From Streptomyces wuyuanensis (GTDB lineage: Bacteria; Actinomycetota; Actinomycetes; Streptomycetales; Streptomycetaceae), in assembly GCF_900103455.1 (NCBI RefSeq), contig NZ_FNHI01000002.1:248001-312000 (forward strand): DNA of 64,000 bases, read 5' to 3'. Under the pieces are notes generated by a model. The model had not been told where the DNA came from. It ran no database searches and worked only from the letters and a program-made list of their open reading frames with translations. The position numbers and the translations under genes were made by a program. This document shows positions 1-10,177 of this stretch, in pieces. Every line of letters starts with the position of its first letter. Positions within the stretch are counted from its first letter, which is position 1.

Positions 1-1344
<1,344 letters not shown>

Positions 1345-1470
1345 TACGGCCATTCCTCACTCGGCAGACGGCGGCTGGCATCCATTGGCAGCGCGCCCAC
1401 AAGCGTAAGACGCCCCCCGTCGTCCGGGCTTGTGAGGTAGGGCTCAGTTGGCGCCGGGGCCGGGTGGGGG

Positions 1471-1600
1471 GGTGGCGCGGGCCCCGCGGGGCGCGGGGTG
1501 CGGGGTGGCGTGGGGCCCGCCGGGGTGCGGGGTGCGGGGTGGCGTGGGGCCCGCCGGGGCGCGGGGTGCGGGGGTGGCGTGGGGCCCGCGCCCGGCGGGG
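1471..1600. repeat. Four imperfect G-rich tandem repeats, about 34 bp each
   Basis: The 372-base gap between the fumarase and the DUF1707 gene holds no gene. It contains about four head-to-tail copies of a unit beginning GGTGGCGTGGGGCCCGCCGG, at roughly 1471, 1504, 1538 and 1573. The last copy is truncated. The plus strand carries many runs of three to five G and could form quadruplexes. Function unknown. Confidence 0.75.
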
Positions 1601-1684
1601 ATGGTGCGCCGGCGCGTGGCGGTGGTGAGGGGCGCGTCGGTGCAGGGCCGGCGGATCGCGAGGGTGTCGCGCGCGGCCACTAGT

Positions 1685-1698
1685 CGCGATCTATCGCG
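1685..1698. promoter_or_regulatory. Palindrome CGCGAT-CT-ATCGCG in the DUF1707 promoter
   Basis: A perfect 6+2+6 inverted repeat lies 19 nt before the GTG start of the DUF1707 gene. A possible -10 hexamer TAGGGT follows at 1705-1710, six nt before the GTG, so the palindrome would sit in the promoter spacer and the transcript may be leaderless. The shape fits a repressor operator. The regulator is not identifiable from this window. Confidence 0.4.
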
Positions 1699-1716
1699 TT
1701 TCGCTAGGGTGTTGGT

Positions 1717-2418
1717 GTGGACCTCGACAAGCATGATTCCGCCGCCCCCGGCCGCCGACAGCCCCAGAATCCGGCCGCACCCGCCCGGCCCGCGGACCCC
1801 GCCGGGGCGATCCGGGCGTCCGACGCCGATCGCGACAGGACCGCGGACATCCTCAGGGAGGCCCTGGCCGAGGGCCGGCTCGACGCCGAGGAGCACGCGG
1901 AGCGGATCGACGCGGTCTACCGTGCCAAGACAGTCGGCGAGCTGGAGCCGGTCGTCCGCGACCTGCCCGCGAGCCGGCCGCCCCGCCAGGAGTCCGCGCC
2001 GTACGCGTACGGCCCCGAGGCCCCCGCCGGGCCCGCCGACAACCTCATCGCCGTCTTCTCCAGCTCCACCCGCAAGGGCCGCTGGCGGGTGGGGGCCCGT
2101 ACCCAGGCGTTCTCGCTCTTCGGCAACATCGAGATCGATCTGACCGAGGCCATGTTCGGGCAGCGGCTCACCGTCATCAACGCGACTTCGATCTTCGGCA
2201 ACGTGGAGGTCCGCGTCCCGGAGAACATCTCGCTGCGCGGCAGCGGTACCGGCATCTTCGGCAACTTCGAGGTGGTCACCCTCGAGTCGGCCGACCCGGA
2301 GGCGCCGATCGTGGTCGTCAACGGCTATTCCGTTTTCGGCAACGTGGAGGCCAAGCCGAAGCGCGGCAAGCGCATCGCGGACCTCCACGACCGGCTGCGC
2401 AAGCACCTGGGGCACTGA
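1717..2418 (+). CDS. DUF1707 (SHOCT-like) and DUF2154-like domain protein
   Basis: A 233-residue protein starting at GTG 1717. After a Pro/Ala-rich N-terminus (residues 1-30) comes a DUF1707 module at about residues 31-85, with the typical IRASDADRDRTADILREAL, EGRL and EEHAERIDAVYRAKT pattern. The C-terminal half (about 105-225) has repeated 'FGN(I/V)E' beta-strand repeats like those of cell-wall-active-antibiotic response proteins (DUF2154 type). No signal peptide or membrane segment is visible. DUF1707 proteins are common in Streptomyces and are thought to be envelope-associated or regulatory; the function here is inferred only from family membership. It is monocistronic, with a palindrome in its promoter. 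Confidence 0.8.
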   Translation: MDLDKHDSAAPGRRQPQNPAAPARPADPAGAIRASDADRDRTADILREALAEGRLDAEEHAERIDAVYRAKTVGELEPVVRDLPASRPPRQESAPYAYGPEAPAGPADNLIAVFSSSTRKGRWRVGARTQAFSLFGNIEIDLTEAMFGQRLTVINATSIFGNVEVRVPENISLRGSGTGIFGNFEVVTLESADPEAPIVVVNGYSVFGNVEAKPKRGKRIADLHDRLRKHLGH

Positions 2419-2464
2419 CCGGCGGGTGCGGGGGGAGCGGCCGCCCGCAGTTCCGGCCTTCGGA

Positions 2465-2483
2465 ACTCAGTGCCACTCAGTGC
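2465..2483. promoter_or_regulatory. Direct repeat ACTCAGTGC x2 upstream of the whiB-like gene
   Basis: Two identical 9-mers (2465-2473 and 2475-2483) lie 10 bp apart, one helical turn, about 75 nt before the whiB-like start. This spacing suits tandem binding of a regulator on one face of the DNA. No consensus is recognised. Confidence 0.3.
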
Positions 2484-2555
2484 ATAGGCGCGCGTACAGC
2501 GGGTAGGCCTTGCTGCATCGTCTCTCGCTCGCGAAGCCGTCGTCAGGAGTAGACC

Positions 2556-2906
2556 GTGCTGCAACTGCCGCATCAGCCCCTGCAGGTAGCCGTTCCGCCC
2601 CAGCGTTCTGCCGCTCGGGAAGATCAGGACGCGCCCTGGCACACGGAGGCGGTGTGCCGCCGGGACGAAGCCGGCCTGTTCTTCGCGCCCTCCAAGGAAC
2701 CGACGGCGGCGAGGCTCTCGCGGGAGGACGCCGCCAAGCGGGTCTGCGCCCGCTGTCCCGTGATGGTCGAGTGCCGGGAGCACGCGCTGCTCCAGCCGGA
2801 GCCGTACGGCGTTTGGGGCGGGCTCACCGCGGCCGAGCGCCGGGTCGTACTGGCCCGTCGCCGGCGGCGCGAGACGGAGATCAAGAAGGCGGCGTCGGCG
2901 GCCTGA
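2556..2906 (+). CDS. WhiB-family iron-sulfur transcriptional regulator
   Basis: A 116-residue Wbl protein. WhiB proteins bind a [4Fe-4S] or [2Fe-2S] cluster through four cysteines and act as redox- or NO-sensitive transcription factors, often with the principal sigma factor. Visible here are the first Cys in EAVCRRDEAGLFF, the CARC pair, a fourth Cys in VECREHAL, the family turn GVWGGLT and a basic tail (RRRRRE). The start is GTG 2556, eight nt after AGGAG. The position just upstream of a convergent glpX matches, from memory, S. coelicolor SCO5046 (wblI), but the subfamily should be checked. It is monocistronic. Confidence 0.92.
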   Translation: MLQLPHQPLQVAVPPQRSAAREDQDAPWHTEAVCRRDEAGLFFAPSKEPTAARLSREDAAKRVCARCPVMVECREHALLQPEPYGVWGGLTAAERRVVLARRRRRETEIKKAASAA

Positions 2907-2930
2907 CGGACACCACGGCACCCGGGCACG

Positions 2931-2977
2931 CGAGAGAGGGGCGCCCCCACCGCACATTGGGGGGCGCCCCTCTCTCG
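2931..2977. terminator. Bidirectional terminator between whiB-like gene and glpX
   Basis: A perfect 18-bp stem (2931-2948 with 2960-2977) around an 11-nt loop, placed between two convergent genes. It has no T-tract, as is usual in Streptomyces. Confidence 0.9.
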
Positions 2978-2999
2978 TGTGTCGCGTCCGCGTTCGGTG

Positions 3000-4031
3000 C
3001 TACTTGGCGCGGTCGAAGTCGATGGCGCTGTAGGCGCGCAGCTTCGACAGGCGATGGGTCGAGTCGATCTGCCGGATCGTGCCCGACTTGGAGCGCATGA
3101 CCAGCGACTGCGTGGTGGCGGTCGCGGAGCGGTAGCGCACGCCGCGCAGCAGTTCGCCGTCCGTGATGCCGGTCGCGACGAAGAACACGTTGTCCCCCCT
3201 GACCAGGTCGTCCATGAGGAGCACCCGGTCCAGGTCGTGGCCGGCGTCGAGGGCGCGCTGCCGCTCCTCCTCGTCCTTCGGCCAGAGCTTGCCCTGGATC
3301 GTCCCGCCGAGGCACTTGATCGCGCACGCGGTGATGATGCCCTCGGGCGTGCCGCCGATGCCCATCAGCATGTCGACGCCGGTGCCCTCGCGCACGGCCA
3401 TGATCGCGCCGGCGACGTCGCCGTCCGAGATGAACTTGATGCGCGCGCCCGTCTCGCGGATCTCCTTGACGATGCCCTCGTGGCGCGGGCGGTCCAGGAT
3501 GACGACGGTGACGTCCTCGGGGGAGGAGCTCTTCGCCTTCGCGACGCGGCGGATGTTCACCGAGACCGGGGCGTTGATGTCGACGAAGTCGGCGGCCTCG
3601 GGGCCGGTGACCAGCTTGTCCATGTAGAAGACCGCGGACGGGTCGAACATGGTGCCGCGGTCGGCGGCGGCGAGCACCGCGATCGCGTTCGGCATGCCCT
3701 TGGCGGTGAGCGTGGTGCCGTCGATCGGGTCCACGGCGATGTCGCACTCCGCGCCGGTCCCGTCGCCGATCCGCTCCCCGTTGAACAGCATCGGGGCTTC
3801 GTCCTTCTCGCCTTCGCCGATGACGACGACACCGTTCATCGACACGGTGCTGACGAGGGTGCGCATGGCTTTGACGGCAGCGCCGTCCGCGCCGTTCTTG
3901 TCGCCGCGGCCGACCCAGCGGCCGGCGGCCATGGCGGCGGCCTCGGTGACCCGGACGAGCTCCAGGGCGAGGTTGCGATCCGGGGCCTCGGGCGAGACCT
4001 CGAGCTGGGACGGAAGATGATGCTCGGTCAT
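3000..4031 (-). CDS. glpX: Fructose-1,6-bisphosphatase class II
   Basis: Hydrolyses fructose-1,6-bisphosphate to fructose-6-phosphate in gluconeogenesis. Class II (GlpX) is the main FBPase of actinobacteria. The protein is 343 residues, normal for the family. Metal- and phosphate-binding motifs are clear: [23 protein letters not shown] and [10 protein letters not shown]. The reading frame extends upstream to 4214, but ATG 4031 has an AAAGGTG ribosome site at the right distance and gives the usual N-terminus ([12 protein letters not shown]). It is convergent with the whiB-like gene and divergent from the DUF4245 gene. Confidence 0.96.
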   Translation of the reverse strand: MTEHHLPSQLEVSPEAPDRNLALELVRVTEAAAMAAGRWVGRGDKNGADGAAVKAMRTLVSTVSMNGVVVIGEGEKDEAPMLFNGERIGDGTGAECDIAVDPIDGTTLTAKGMPNAIAVLAAADRGTMFDPSAVFYMDKLVTGPEAADFVDINAPVSVNIRRVAKAKSSSPEDVTVVILDRPRHEGIVKEIRETGARIKFISDGDVAGAIMAVREGTGVDMLMGIGGTPEGIITACAIKCLGGTIQGKLWPKDEEERQRALDAGHDLDRVLLMDDLVRGDNVFFVATGITDGELLRGVRYRSATATTQSLVMRSKSGTIRQIDSTHRLSKLRAYSAIDFDRAK

Positions 4032-4122
4032 CGGAGCGCACCTTTCTGTACGACGACGGCCGGATGAAGAGGGTGCTGTGACTCTATCGGTACGTCGACA
4101 AAATGAGCAGAGGGGCCCACGT

Positions 4123-4152
4123 TTGAGCAAACAACCTTGATGCGACGATAGT
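4123..4152 (+). promoter_or_regulatory. Candidate promoter of the DUF4245 gene
   Basis: TTGAGC (4123-4128), an 18-bp spacer, then GATAGT (4147-4152) resembles a principal-sigma promoter. It ends only a few bases before GTG 4156, and there is no ribosome site, so a leaderless transcript is likely. Confidence 0.45.
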
Positions 4153-4155
4153 GCG

Positions 4156-4710
4156 GTGGCAGGCAAGCGAGGCAACCAGACAGTGCGCGGAATGATCCAG
4201 TCGATGGCGGTCATCTGCGCATTCGCAGGCGTTATCTACTTCTTCATTCCGCACGACGACTCCCTGGACCCGACCCGGACCGTCGACTACAGCGTGGAGC
4301 TCACGACCGCACGCCGGGCGGCACCCTACCCGGTGGCGGCCCCGGCAGGGCTGCCCGCGGGCTGGAAGCCCACCTCGGTGACCTTCCGGCGCGACGAGGG
4401 CCACGCCTGGCACATCGGCTTCCTGGACCCCGACGGGCAGTACGTGGCGGTCGAGCAGTCGACGGAGCCGCCGCGGAAGTACGTCCCGAGGGTCACCCAG
4501 CAGGCGGCCCTGACCGAGCGCACCCAGCAGGTGGGCGGGGAGACCTGGCAGCGCTGGGAGGGCCCGAAGTACGACGCGCTGGTCCGCACCGGCAAGGGCT
4601 CGACGACGGTGGTGACGGGCACGGCCTCGTACGAGCGGCTCGCGCAGATGGCCGCGGCGCTCGAGTCGGAGTCCGGCGCCTCGCCGTCACCGGTTCCGTC
4701 CGCCTCCTGA
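4156..4710 (+). CDS. DUF4245 domain membrane-anchored protein
   Basis: A 184-residue protein with a short basic N-terminus, one transmembrane helix at about residues 13-31 ([18 protein letters not shown]), and an extracytoplasmic domain to about residue 170 typical of actinobacterial DUF4245. The extracytoplasmic domain ends in a Ser/Pro tail. The family is conserved next to glpX in Streptomyces and mycobacteria; its function is unknown to me. The start is GTG 4156 without a Shine-Dalgarno sequence. It is divergent from glpX across a 124-bp promoter region and terminates at the hairpin at 4906-4941. Confidence 0.85.
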   Translation: MAGKRGNQTVRGMIQSMAVICAFAGVIYFFIPHDDSLDPTRTVDYSVELTTARRAAPYPVAAPAGLPAGWKPTSVTFRRDEGHAWHIGFLDPDGQYVAVEQSTEPPRKYVPRVTQQAALTERTQQVGGETWQRWEGPKYDALVRTGKGSTTVVTGTASYERLAQMAAALESESGASPSPVPSAS

Positions 4711-4905
4711 CCCAGGCGTCAGCGGCCGGCGGGATCGTGCGCCCGCGTGCCCCGGTGCGCCCGCGTGCGCCCCGGCGCGGCGGGCGGGTCCACGGCCCCC
4801 GGCCGTCCGCGGGACCCGCGCGGCCGGGACGGTCGCCCCGGCCGGGCCGCCCCGGCGGCGTCCCGCATCCCGCATCCCGCGCGAGGAGGCTGCCGCCTGC
4901 ACGCG

Positions 4906-4941
4906 ACGAGGCCGCCGCACCGTTCGGTGCGGCGGCCTCGT
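4906..4941. terminator. Bidirectional terminator between DUF4245 gene and nitroreductase gene
   Basis: A 16-bp stem (4906-4921 with 4926-4941) around the tetraloop GTTC, between convergent genes. The rest of the gap 4711-4905 is very GC-rich non-coding sequence with a duplicated GTGCGCCCGCGTGC (about 4737 and 4757). I see no gene in it. Confidence 0.88.
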
Positions 4942-4960
4942 GCGGCCCCGGCAGCGCCGG

Positions 4961-5551
4961 TCAGACGGTCGTGACGACCTCGTCGAACGCCAGCCGCGGC
5001 GAACGCGGGAACCAGGCGTTCTCGCCCGGCTTGCCGATGTTGACGACCATCAGCGGGGTGTGGTCGTCGTCCAGGAACTCCTTCTGCACGCCGGCGAAGT
5101 CCAGGCCCGTCATCGGGCCGGCGGCCAGACCGGCGGCGCGGATGCCGACGATGAAGTACGCGGCCTGCAGCGCGGCGTTCAGCACCGCGGACCGCTCACG
5201 GACCGGGCGCTCCGCGAAGAACGCGTCCTTCGCCTGCGGGAAGTGCGGGAACAGCTCCGGCAGCTCCTCGTGGAACTCGTTGTCGGCGGCCAGGATCGCG
5301 ACCAGCGGAGCGGTGGCGGTCTTGGGCTGGTTGCCCTCGGACATGTGCTTCACCAGGCGCTCACGGGCCTCGGCGGAGCGGACCAGGACGACGCGCAGGG
5401 GCGACTGGTTGAAGGCGGTGGGGCCGTACTTGACCAGGTCGTAGATCGCCTGCACCTGCTCCTCGGTCACCGGCTCGTCGGTGAAGGTGTTGGCGGTGCG
5501 GGCCTGGCGGAAGAGGAGGTCCTGGGCTGCGGGGTCAAGAACGAGGGACAT
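4961..5551 (-). CDS. RutE-like nitroreductase / malonic semialdehyde reductase family
   Basis: A 196-residue FMN-dependent nitroreductase-fold protein of the RutE/HadB branch. Such enzymes reduce malonic semialdehyde or nitro and quinone substrates with NAD(P)H. Visible family features are YGPTAFNQSPLR near residue 50, a central region AALQAAYFIVGIRAAG and GPMTGLDFAGVQKEF, and the C-terminal NIGKPGENAWFPRSPRL. ATG 5551 (MSLVLDPAAQ) follows GGAAGG by 8 nt and is preferred to the more upstream ATG at 5575. It is monocistronic, with no rut pyrimidine-degradation genes nearby, so the physiological substrate is open. Its upstream region carries a repeated AT-rich motif. Confidence 0.87.
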   Translation of the reverse strand: MSLVLDPAAQDLLFRQARTANTFTDEPVTEEQVQAIYDLVKYGPTAFNQSPLRVVLVRSAEARERLVKHMSEGNQPKTATAPLVAILAADNEFHEELPELFPHFPQAKDAFFAERPVRERSAVLNAALQAAYFIVGIRAAGLAAGPMTGLDFAGVQKEFLDDDHTPLMVVNIGKPGENAWFPRSPRLAFDEVVTTV

Positions 5552-5630
5552 GCTGCGTACCTTCCGGATGAGCAAGATGAGCTGCGTGGGTCAAGCCGAG
5601 TCCTCACCGTACGATCGAGATAGATGAAAA

Positions 5631-5698
5631 TTCAACTAAATCGGATCCCGGGTGAGGCAAGTCACTCAACTTTCAATAACCCAACGTTCAACTAAATC
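5631..5698. promoter_or_regulatory. Repeated TTCAACTAAATC motif upstream of the nitroreductase gene
   Basis: Two identical 12-mers at 5631-5642 and 5687-5698 flank further related words (CTCAACTTTCAATAA). This is an unusually AT-rich island in a 72-75 percent GC neighbourhood. On the transcribed minus strand they read GATTTAGTTGAA, 80 to 147 nt before the start codon. They look like operator half-sites, possibly for a MarR-type redox regulator; none is encoded here. Confidence 0.4.
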
Positions 5699-5775
5699 TG
5701 GTCCGTGGTTATGCCCGCCCTGCCGACGAGGTCCGCCGGCCGGTAGCGCGGTCCCGCCCGGGGCGCCGCCGCGCG

Positions 5776-6063
5776 TCAGCCGTCCGTGTCGTCCTGGCCC
5801 CGGCGGCCGTCCGCACTCGCCGCGGTCCCGCCCGGTGCCTCCGGGCCCTCGGGCCCGTCCCGTTCCGCCAGCGCCGCGTCCAGCCGGGCGCGGGCGCCGT
5901 CGAGCCAGCGGCGGCACACCTTCGCCAGCTCCTCGCCGCGCTCCCACAGCGCCAGGGACTCCTCCAGCGTCGTGCCGCCCGCCTCCAGCCGGCGTACGAC
6001 CTCGATCAACTCGTCCCGTGCCTGCTCGTAGCCGAGCGCGCTCTCGTCGGTTCTCGCCGTCAT
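5776..6063 (-). CDS. xseB: Exodeoxyribonuclease VII small subunit
   Basis: A 95-residue protein whose residues 9-60 carry the XseB signature ([34 protein letters not shown]). It binds the XseA large subunit to form the single-strand-specific exonuclease VII of DNA repair. An acidic Gly/Pro tail follows. The frame is open to 6153, but ATG 6063 ([14 protein letters not shown]) gives the normal family length; an ATG at 6081 is an alternative. It lies 98 nt downstream of xseA on the same strand, consistent with an operon. Confidence 0.93.
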   Translation of the reverse strand: MTARTDESALGYEQARDELIEVVRRLEAGGTTLEESLALWERGEELAKVCRRWLDGARARLDAALAERDGPEGPEAPGGTAASADGRRGQDDTDG

Positions 6064-6161
6064 CTGCTCCACCCTGTGCATCCGCCTGTTGTCGTCCGGC
6101 CGCGCCCGCGCAGACCGCTTCCCCCCGGGGCCGGAGGTCCTGCCCGGCCCCACGGCGCCGA

Positions 6162-7373
6162 TCAGTCGCCGGCCACCCGGACCCGGAACTCGCCCTCGGC
6201 GACCCGCGCCCGCAACTCGTCGTCCGCCGACACCTCGCCGGCCGAGCGCACCACTGTGCCGTCCTCGCGCTGAAGTACCGCGTACCCCCGTTCAAGCGTC
6301 GCCGCGGGCGACAGCGCCACGACGCGCGCGAGCGTGTGCGACAGCTCGGAGTCCGCGCGGTCCAGCAGGTGCCCCAGAACCCGGCGGCTGCGGGCGACCA
6401 GGGCGTCCGTCTCGTGCTCGCGATCCTCCACCATCCGGTGGGGATGCTCCATGACCCGCCGGTGCAGACAGTGCTGCAGACCGCGTTCCTCCCGCTCCAG
6501 CAGGCCGCGGACCGTCCTCAGCGCACGGTCCCGCAGCCCCTGAACCCGGTCCAGCTCCTCACCGACGTCGGGGACGACCTTCTTCGCGGCGTCCGTCGGC
6601 GTCGAGGCCCGCAGATCGGCCACCAGATCGAGCAGCGGGGAATCCGGCTCGTGCCCGATCGCGGAGACCAGGGGGGTACGGCAGTCGGCGACCGCCCGCA
6701 CCAGTTGCTCGTCGGAGAACGGCAGCAGGTCCTCCACGCTGCCCCCGCCGCGCGCGACGATGATCACGTCCACCCCGGCGTGCTCGTCCAGCTCCTTCAC
6801 CGCCTGGATCACCTGCGGCACCGCCCGCACGCCCTGCACGGCGACGTTGCGCACCTCGAACCGGACCGCGGGCCAGCGCCGCCGCGCGTTCTCCAGCACG
6901 TCCCGCTCGGCCGCCGAGGCCCGGCCGCAGACCAGGCCGATCAGCTGCGGCAGAAACGGCAGCGGCTTCTTGCGGTCCGCCGCGAAGAGCCCCTCGGCGC
7001 CCAGCGTCCGCTTCAGCCGCTCCAGCCGCGCCAGCAGCTCGCCGATGCCGACCGGCCTTATCTCGACGGCCCGGAGCGAGAGCTGCCCGCGCGGGGCGTA
7101 CCATTCCGGCTTGGCGTGCACGACCACTCGCGCGCCCTCGGCGACGGCGTCCGCGACCGCGTCGAACACCTGTCGGTAGCAGGTGACGCTCACCGAGATG
7201 TCGTACGCAGGGTCGCGCAGCGTCAGGAAGACCACCCCGGCGCCCGGTCGGCGCGACAACTGGGTGATCTGCCCCTCGACCCAGACGGCGCCGAGCCGGT
7301 CGATCCACCCCCCGATGAGCCGCGACACCTCGCCGACGGGCAGGGGGGCTTCGGCTGACGTAGTGAGACCCAT
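6162..7373 (-). CDS. xseA: Exodeoxyribonuclease VII large subunit
   Basis: A 403-residue catalytic subunit of exonuclease VII. It has an N-terminal OB-fold DNA-binding domain (about 10-105, including [14 protein letters not shown]), a catalytic domain (about 110-310) with the conserved [17 protein letters not shown] and [17 protein letters not shown] segments, and an Arg-rich coiled coil before a C-terminal strand domain ([11 protein letters not shown]). ATG 7373 ([16 protein letters not shown]) gives family length, although the frame is open further upstream. It precedes xseB on the same strand; the APC permease gene lies upstream on the same strand. Confidence 0.95.
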   Translation of the reverse strand: MGLTTSAEAPLPVGEVSRLIGGWIDRLGAVWVEGQITQLSRRPGAGVVFLTLRDPAYDISVSVTCYRQVFDAVADAVAEGARVVVHAKPEWYAPRGQLSLRAVEIRPVGIGELLARLERLKRTLGAEGLFAADRKKPLPFLPQLIGLVCGRASAAERDVLENARRRWPAVRFEVRNVAVQGVRAVPQVIQAVKELDEHAGVDVIIVARGGGSVEDLLPFSDEQLVRAVADCRTPLVSAIGHEPDSPLLDLVADLRASTPTDAAKKVVPDVGEELDRVQGLRDRALRTVRGLLEREERGLQHCLHRRVMEHPHRMVEDREHETDALVARSRRVLGHLLDRADSELSHTLARVVALSPAATLERGYAVLQREDGTVVRSAGEVSADDELRARVAEGEFRVRVAGD

Positions 7374-7563
7374 GACCGCGAGCGTAACGGCAGCCTCCGA
7401 CACGCCCGGTCCGGCGACACCGCGGCCTCCGTGCCCGGGCGGTGACCACCGCTTCACGCCCGCCGGACGGAGTCCGCTCGGCAGGGCCCAAGGGCCCGAG
7501 GACCAAGGGCCGCCTGCGACGCCGAAGGGCTTCGCACGGCCGAGGGGCACCACGCACAGGCGC

Positions 7564-8949
7564 CTACGCGAAGGGCGGAGCCTCCCGCCGACCCCGCTGC
7601 GCCATCAGCACCAGCAGCCCCACCGCCAGCCACACCGCGCCGACCGCCTGGGCGGTCGGCGAGGCGGCCACGATCACCGCCACCGTCACCACCGCCCCGA
7701 GTGCCGGGATCAGCCCGTGCCGCCACCAGCTCGGTGGTCCGGCCGCACGCCGCACCACGAACCAGCCCACCACGCTGGCGTGCAGCAGGGTGAAAGCCGT
7801 CAGCGCACCGATGTCCACGACCGAGACCAGGAGGTCCAGCCCGTCGGCACGCCGCGCCGCCCAGAGCGCCGCTGCGGTCGTCACGCCGGCCGACACCAGC
7901 AGTGCCACGCGCGGCACGCCCCCGTCCGCGCGGGACAGGGCCCGCGGCAGCCGCCGGTCCCGGCCCATGGCGAACAGCAGCCGTCCTGCAGCCGCCTGCC
8001 CCGCCAGCGCGGCGAACGCCGCGCCGATCGCCTTGCTCGCCGCCACCAGGTCGTGCAGCCACTGCCCCACGGAGGCGTCGACGGCGTCGTAGAACGCGGA
8101 TCCCTGGCCCCGCGGGTCCGCCGCGAGCTGCGCCGAGGAGACGGGTTCCAGCAGCGCCACCAGATACGTCTGGACCATGAACAGGGTCCCCGCGAGCCCC
8201 AGGCAGAACAGCACCGCCCCGGCGACCTGCCGCGAGCCCCCCGTGACCTCCTCGGCGAACGAGGCGATCGCGTCGAACCCCAGGTAGGACAGCACCGCGA
8301 CCGACACCGCCCCGAGCACCGCCGCCGGCACGAAGTCGCCGTCCCCGGTCAGCGGTGACGCCCAGCCGCGCCGCGCGCCGTCCGTCACCAGCACCCGTGC
8401 CGCCGCGACCACGAACACCAGCAGGACCACCAGCTCCATCGCCAGGACCACCAGGCCGACGCGCGCGGCCGCCCGCACGCCCCAGAGGTTCAGCAGCGTG
8501 GTGACGACGACCGCCAGCGCCGTCCACACCCACCGGTCCACGGCCGGAACCAGGGCCTCCATCGCGATCCCCGAGAAGAGGTAGGCCACCGCGGGGATCA
8601 GCAGGTAGTCGAGCATCGCCATCCAGCCGGCGACGAAGCCCGGCGCCTCGCCGAGCCCCTTGCGCGCGTACGCGAAGACCGATCCGGCCATCGGCGCCAC
8701 CCGCACCATCTGTGCGTAGCTGTACGCCGTGAACGCCATGGCGACGGTGGCCACGAGGTAGACGAGCGCGACCGCACCGTGCGACTCGGCGTCGAGGGTC
8801 CCGAAGACGCCCACGGGCGCCATGGGGGCGATGAAGAGCAGTCCGTAGACGACCAGGTCCCGGAAGCCGAGGCTCCGGCGCAGCCGCGCGTGCGGACCGG
8901 TGCCGTTCCCGGGGGCATTCCCGGAGCCGGTGCCGCCGGTGCCCGTCAT
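7564..8949 (-). CDS. APC-superfamily amino acid permease
   Basis: A 461-residue, about 12-helix integral membrane transporter. A short Gly/Asn-rich N-terminus precedes [19 protein letters not shown], the first helix of the amino-acid/polyamine/organocation superfamily. Further family signs are [21 protein letters not shown] and the helix-8 region [22 protein letters not shown]. It probably imports an amino acid or amine by cation symport; the substrate cannot be told from sequence. ATG 8949 begins the protein. The open frame continues upstream to 10968, but that part is antisense to ispH and ppgK. Confidence 0.9.
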   Translation of the reverse strand: MTGTGGTGSGNAPGNGTGPHARLRRSLGFRDLVVYGLLFIAPMAPVGVFGTLDAESHGAVALVYLVATVAMAFTAYSYAQMVRVAPMAGSVFAYARKGLGEAPGFVAGWMAMLDYLLIPAVAYLFSGIAMEALVPAVDRWVWTALAVVVTTLLNLWGVRAAARVGLVVLAMELVVLLVFVVAAARVLVTDGARRGWASPLTGDGDFVPAAVLGAVSVAVLSYLGFDAIASFAEEVTGGSRQVAGAVLFCLGLAGTLFMVQTYLVALLEPVSSAQLAADPRGQGSAFYDAVDASVGQWLHDLVAASKAIGAAFAALAGQAAAGRLLFAMGRDRRLPRALSRADGGVPRVALLVSAGVTTAAALWAARRADGLDLLVSVVDIGALTAFTLLHASVVGWFVVRRAAGPPSWWRHGLIPALGAVVTVAVIVAASPTAQAVGAVWLAVGLLVLMAQRGRREAPPFA

Positions 8950-9062
8950 GGGAGCCTCCGTCCTCGTACGTCCCGCCTCGCGTCGTGGATCACCGGCGCG
9001 TGATCGCGAACGCGCACCAGTCTCAGCCCCGTGGGCGATCGTTGGGCCCTCCGGCGCGCCCT

Positions 9063-9068
9063 TACGAT
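9063..9068 (+). promoter_or_regulatory. -10 element (TACGAT) of ispH; leaderless transcript likely
   Basis: TACGAT ends exactly 7 nt before ATG 9076, which would put transcription initiation at or next to the start codon. No Shine-Dalgarno site is needed or seen, apart from a G-run too close to the ATG to act. Confidence 0.55.
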
Positions 9069-9075
9069 GGGGGAC

Positions 9076-10056
9076 ATGACTGCAACGAACGCCCGCCGCG
9101 TCCTCCTCGCCGCACCCCGTGGCTACTGCGCGGGCGTGGACCGTGCCGTGATCGCCGTGGAGAAGGCCCTCGAGCAGTACGGCGCGCCGATCTACGTCCG
9201 CCACGAGATCGTCCACAACAAGTACGTCGTGCAGACCCTCGAGAAGAAGGGCGCGATCTTCGTCGAGACGACGGACGAGGTGCCCGAGGGCTCCATCGTC
9301 ATGTTCTCGGCGCACGGCGTGGCCCCGGTCGTCCACGAGGAGGCCGCGGAGCGGAAGCTGGCCACCATCGACGCGACCTGCCCCCTGGTGACGAAGGTCC
9401 ACAAGGAGGCCGTGCGGTACGCGAAGGACGACTTCGACATCCTCCTCATCGGTCACGAGGGCCACGAGGAGGTCATCGGCACCACCGGCGAGGCCCCGGA
9501 GCACATCACCCTGGTCGACGGCCCGCAGGACGTGGACAAGGTCGAGGTCCGCGATCCGTCCAGGGTCGTCTGGCTGTCGCAGACCACGCTCTCCGTGGAC
9601 GAGACGATGGAGACCGTCGACCGGCTGAAGACCAAGTTCCCGCTGCTGGTCTCCCCGCCGAGCGACGACATCTGCTACGCCACGCAGAACCGCCAGATCG
9701 CGGTCAAGCAGATGGGGGCCGAGGCGGACCTGGTCATCGTCGTCGGCTCGCAGAACTCCTCCAACTCCAAGCGGCTCGTCGAGGTGGCCCTGGGCGCCGG
9801 CGCCCGCGACGCGCACCTCGTGGACTACGCGAAGGAGATCGACGAGGCCTGGCTGGAGGGCGTCTCGACCGTGGGCGTCACCTCGGGCGCCTCGGTGCCG
9901 GAGGTCCTGGTCGAGGAGGTCCTGGAGTGGCTGTCGCAGCGCGGCTTCGAGGACGTCGAGATCGTGAAGGCGGCCGAGGAGTCGATCACGTTCTCGCTGC
10001 CCAAGGAGCTCCGCCGGGACCTGCGCGCCGAGGCGTCGTCCCTCGTCGAGGACTGA
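9076..10056 (+). CDS. ispH: 4-hydroxy-3-methylbut-2-enyl diphosphate reductase
   Basis: Last enzyme of the MEP isoprenoid pathway; a [4Fe-4S] reductase making IPP and DMAPP from HMBPP. The 326-residue protein has the three cluster cysteines in the expected places: [11 protein letters not shown] (Cys18), [11 protein letters not shown] and [11 protein letters not shown]. It also has the substrate-binding [17 protein letters not shown] and [11 protein letters not shown] segments. ATG 9076 is chosen because a -10 hexamer lies 7 nt before it; ATG 9067 is an alternative adding three residues. It is divergent from the APC permease gene. Confidence 0.97.
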   Translation: MTATNARRVLLAAPRGYCAGVDRAVIAVEKALEQYGAPIYVRHEIVHNKYVVQTLEKKGAIFVETTDEVPEGSIVMFSAHGVAPVVHEEAAERKLATIDATCPLVTKVHKEAVRYAKDDFDILLIGHEGHEEVIGTTGEAPEHITLVDGPQDVDKVEVRDPSRVVWLSQTTLSVDETMETVDRLKTKFPLLVSPPSDDICYATQNRQIAVKQMGAEADLVIVVGSQNSSNSKRLVEVALGAGARDAHLVDYAKEIDEAWLEGVSTVGVTSGASVPEVLVEEVLEWLSQRGFEDVEIVKAAEESITFSLPKELRRDLRAEASSLVED

Positions 10057-10164
10057 CCGTCCGGGCGGGGGACCGAAGGCCGGAGCGCTCCGCGGGGCCG
10101 GGTGGCATCTGGGGAAGTCCGGCGAAGGTCCTGCTGTCGGTGAGTGACGGTCAGCCCTTCCTCG

Positions 10165-10170
10165 TAACGT
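10165..10170 (+). promoter_or_regulatory. -10 element (TAACGT) of ppgK; leaderless transcript likely
   Basis: TAACGT ends 7 nt before ATG 10178, the same geometry as ispH, and there is no purine-rich ribosome site before the ATG. Confidence 0.5.
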
Positions 10171-10177
10171 TGTGTCC

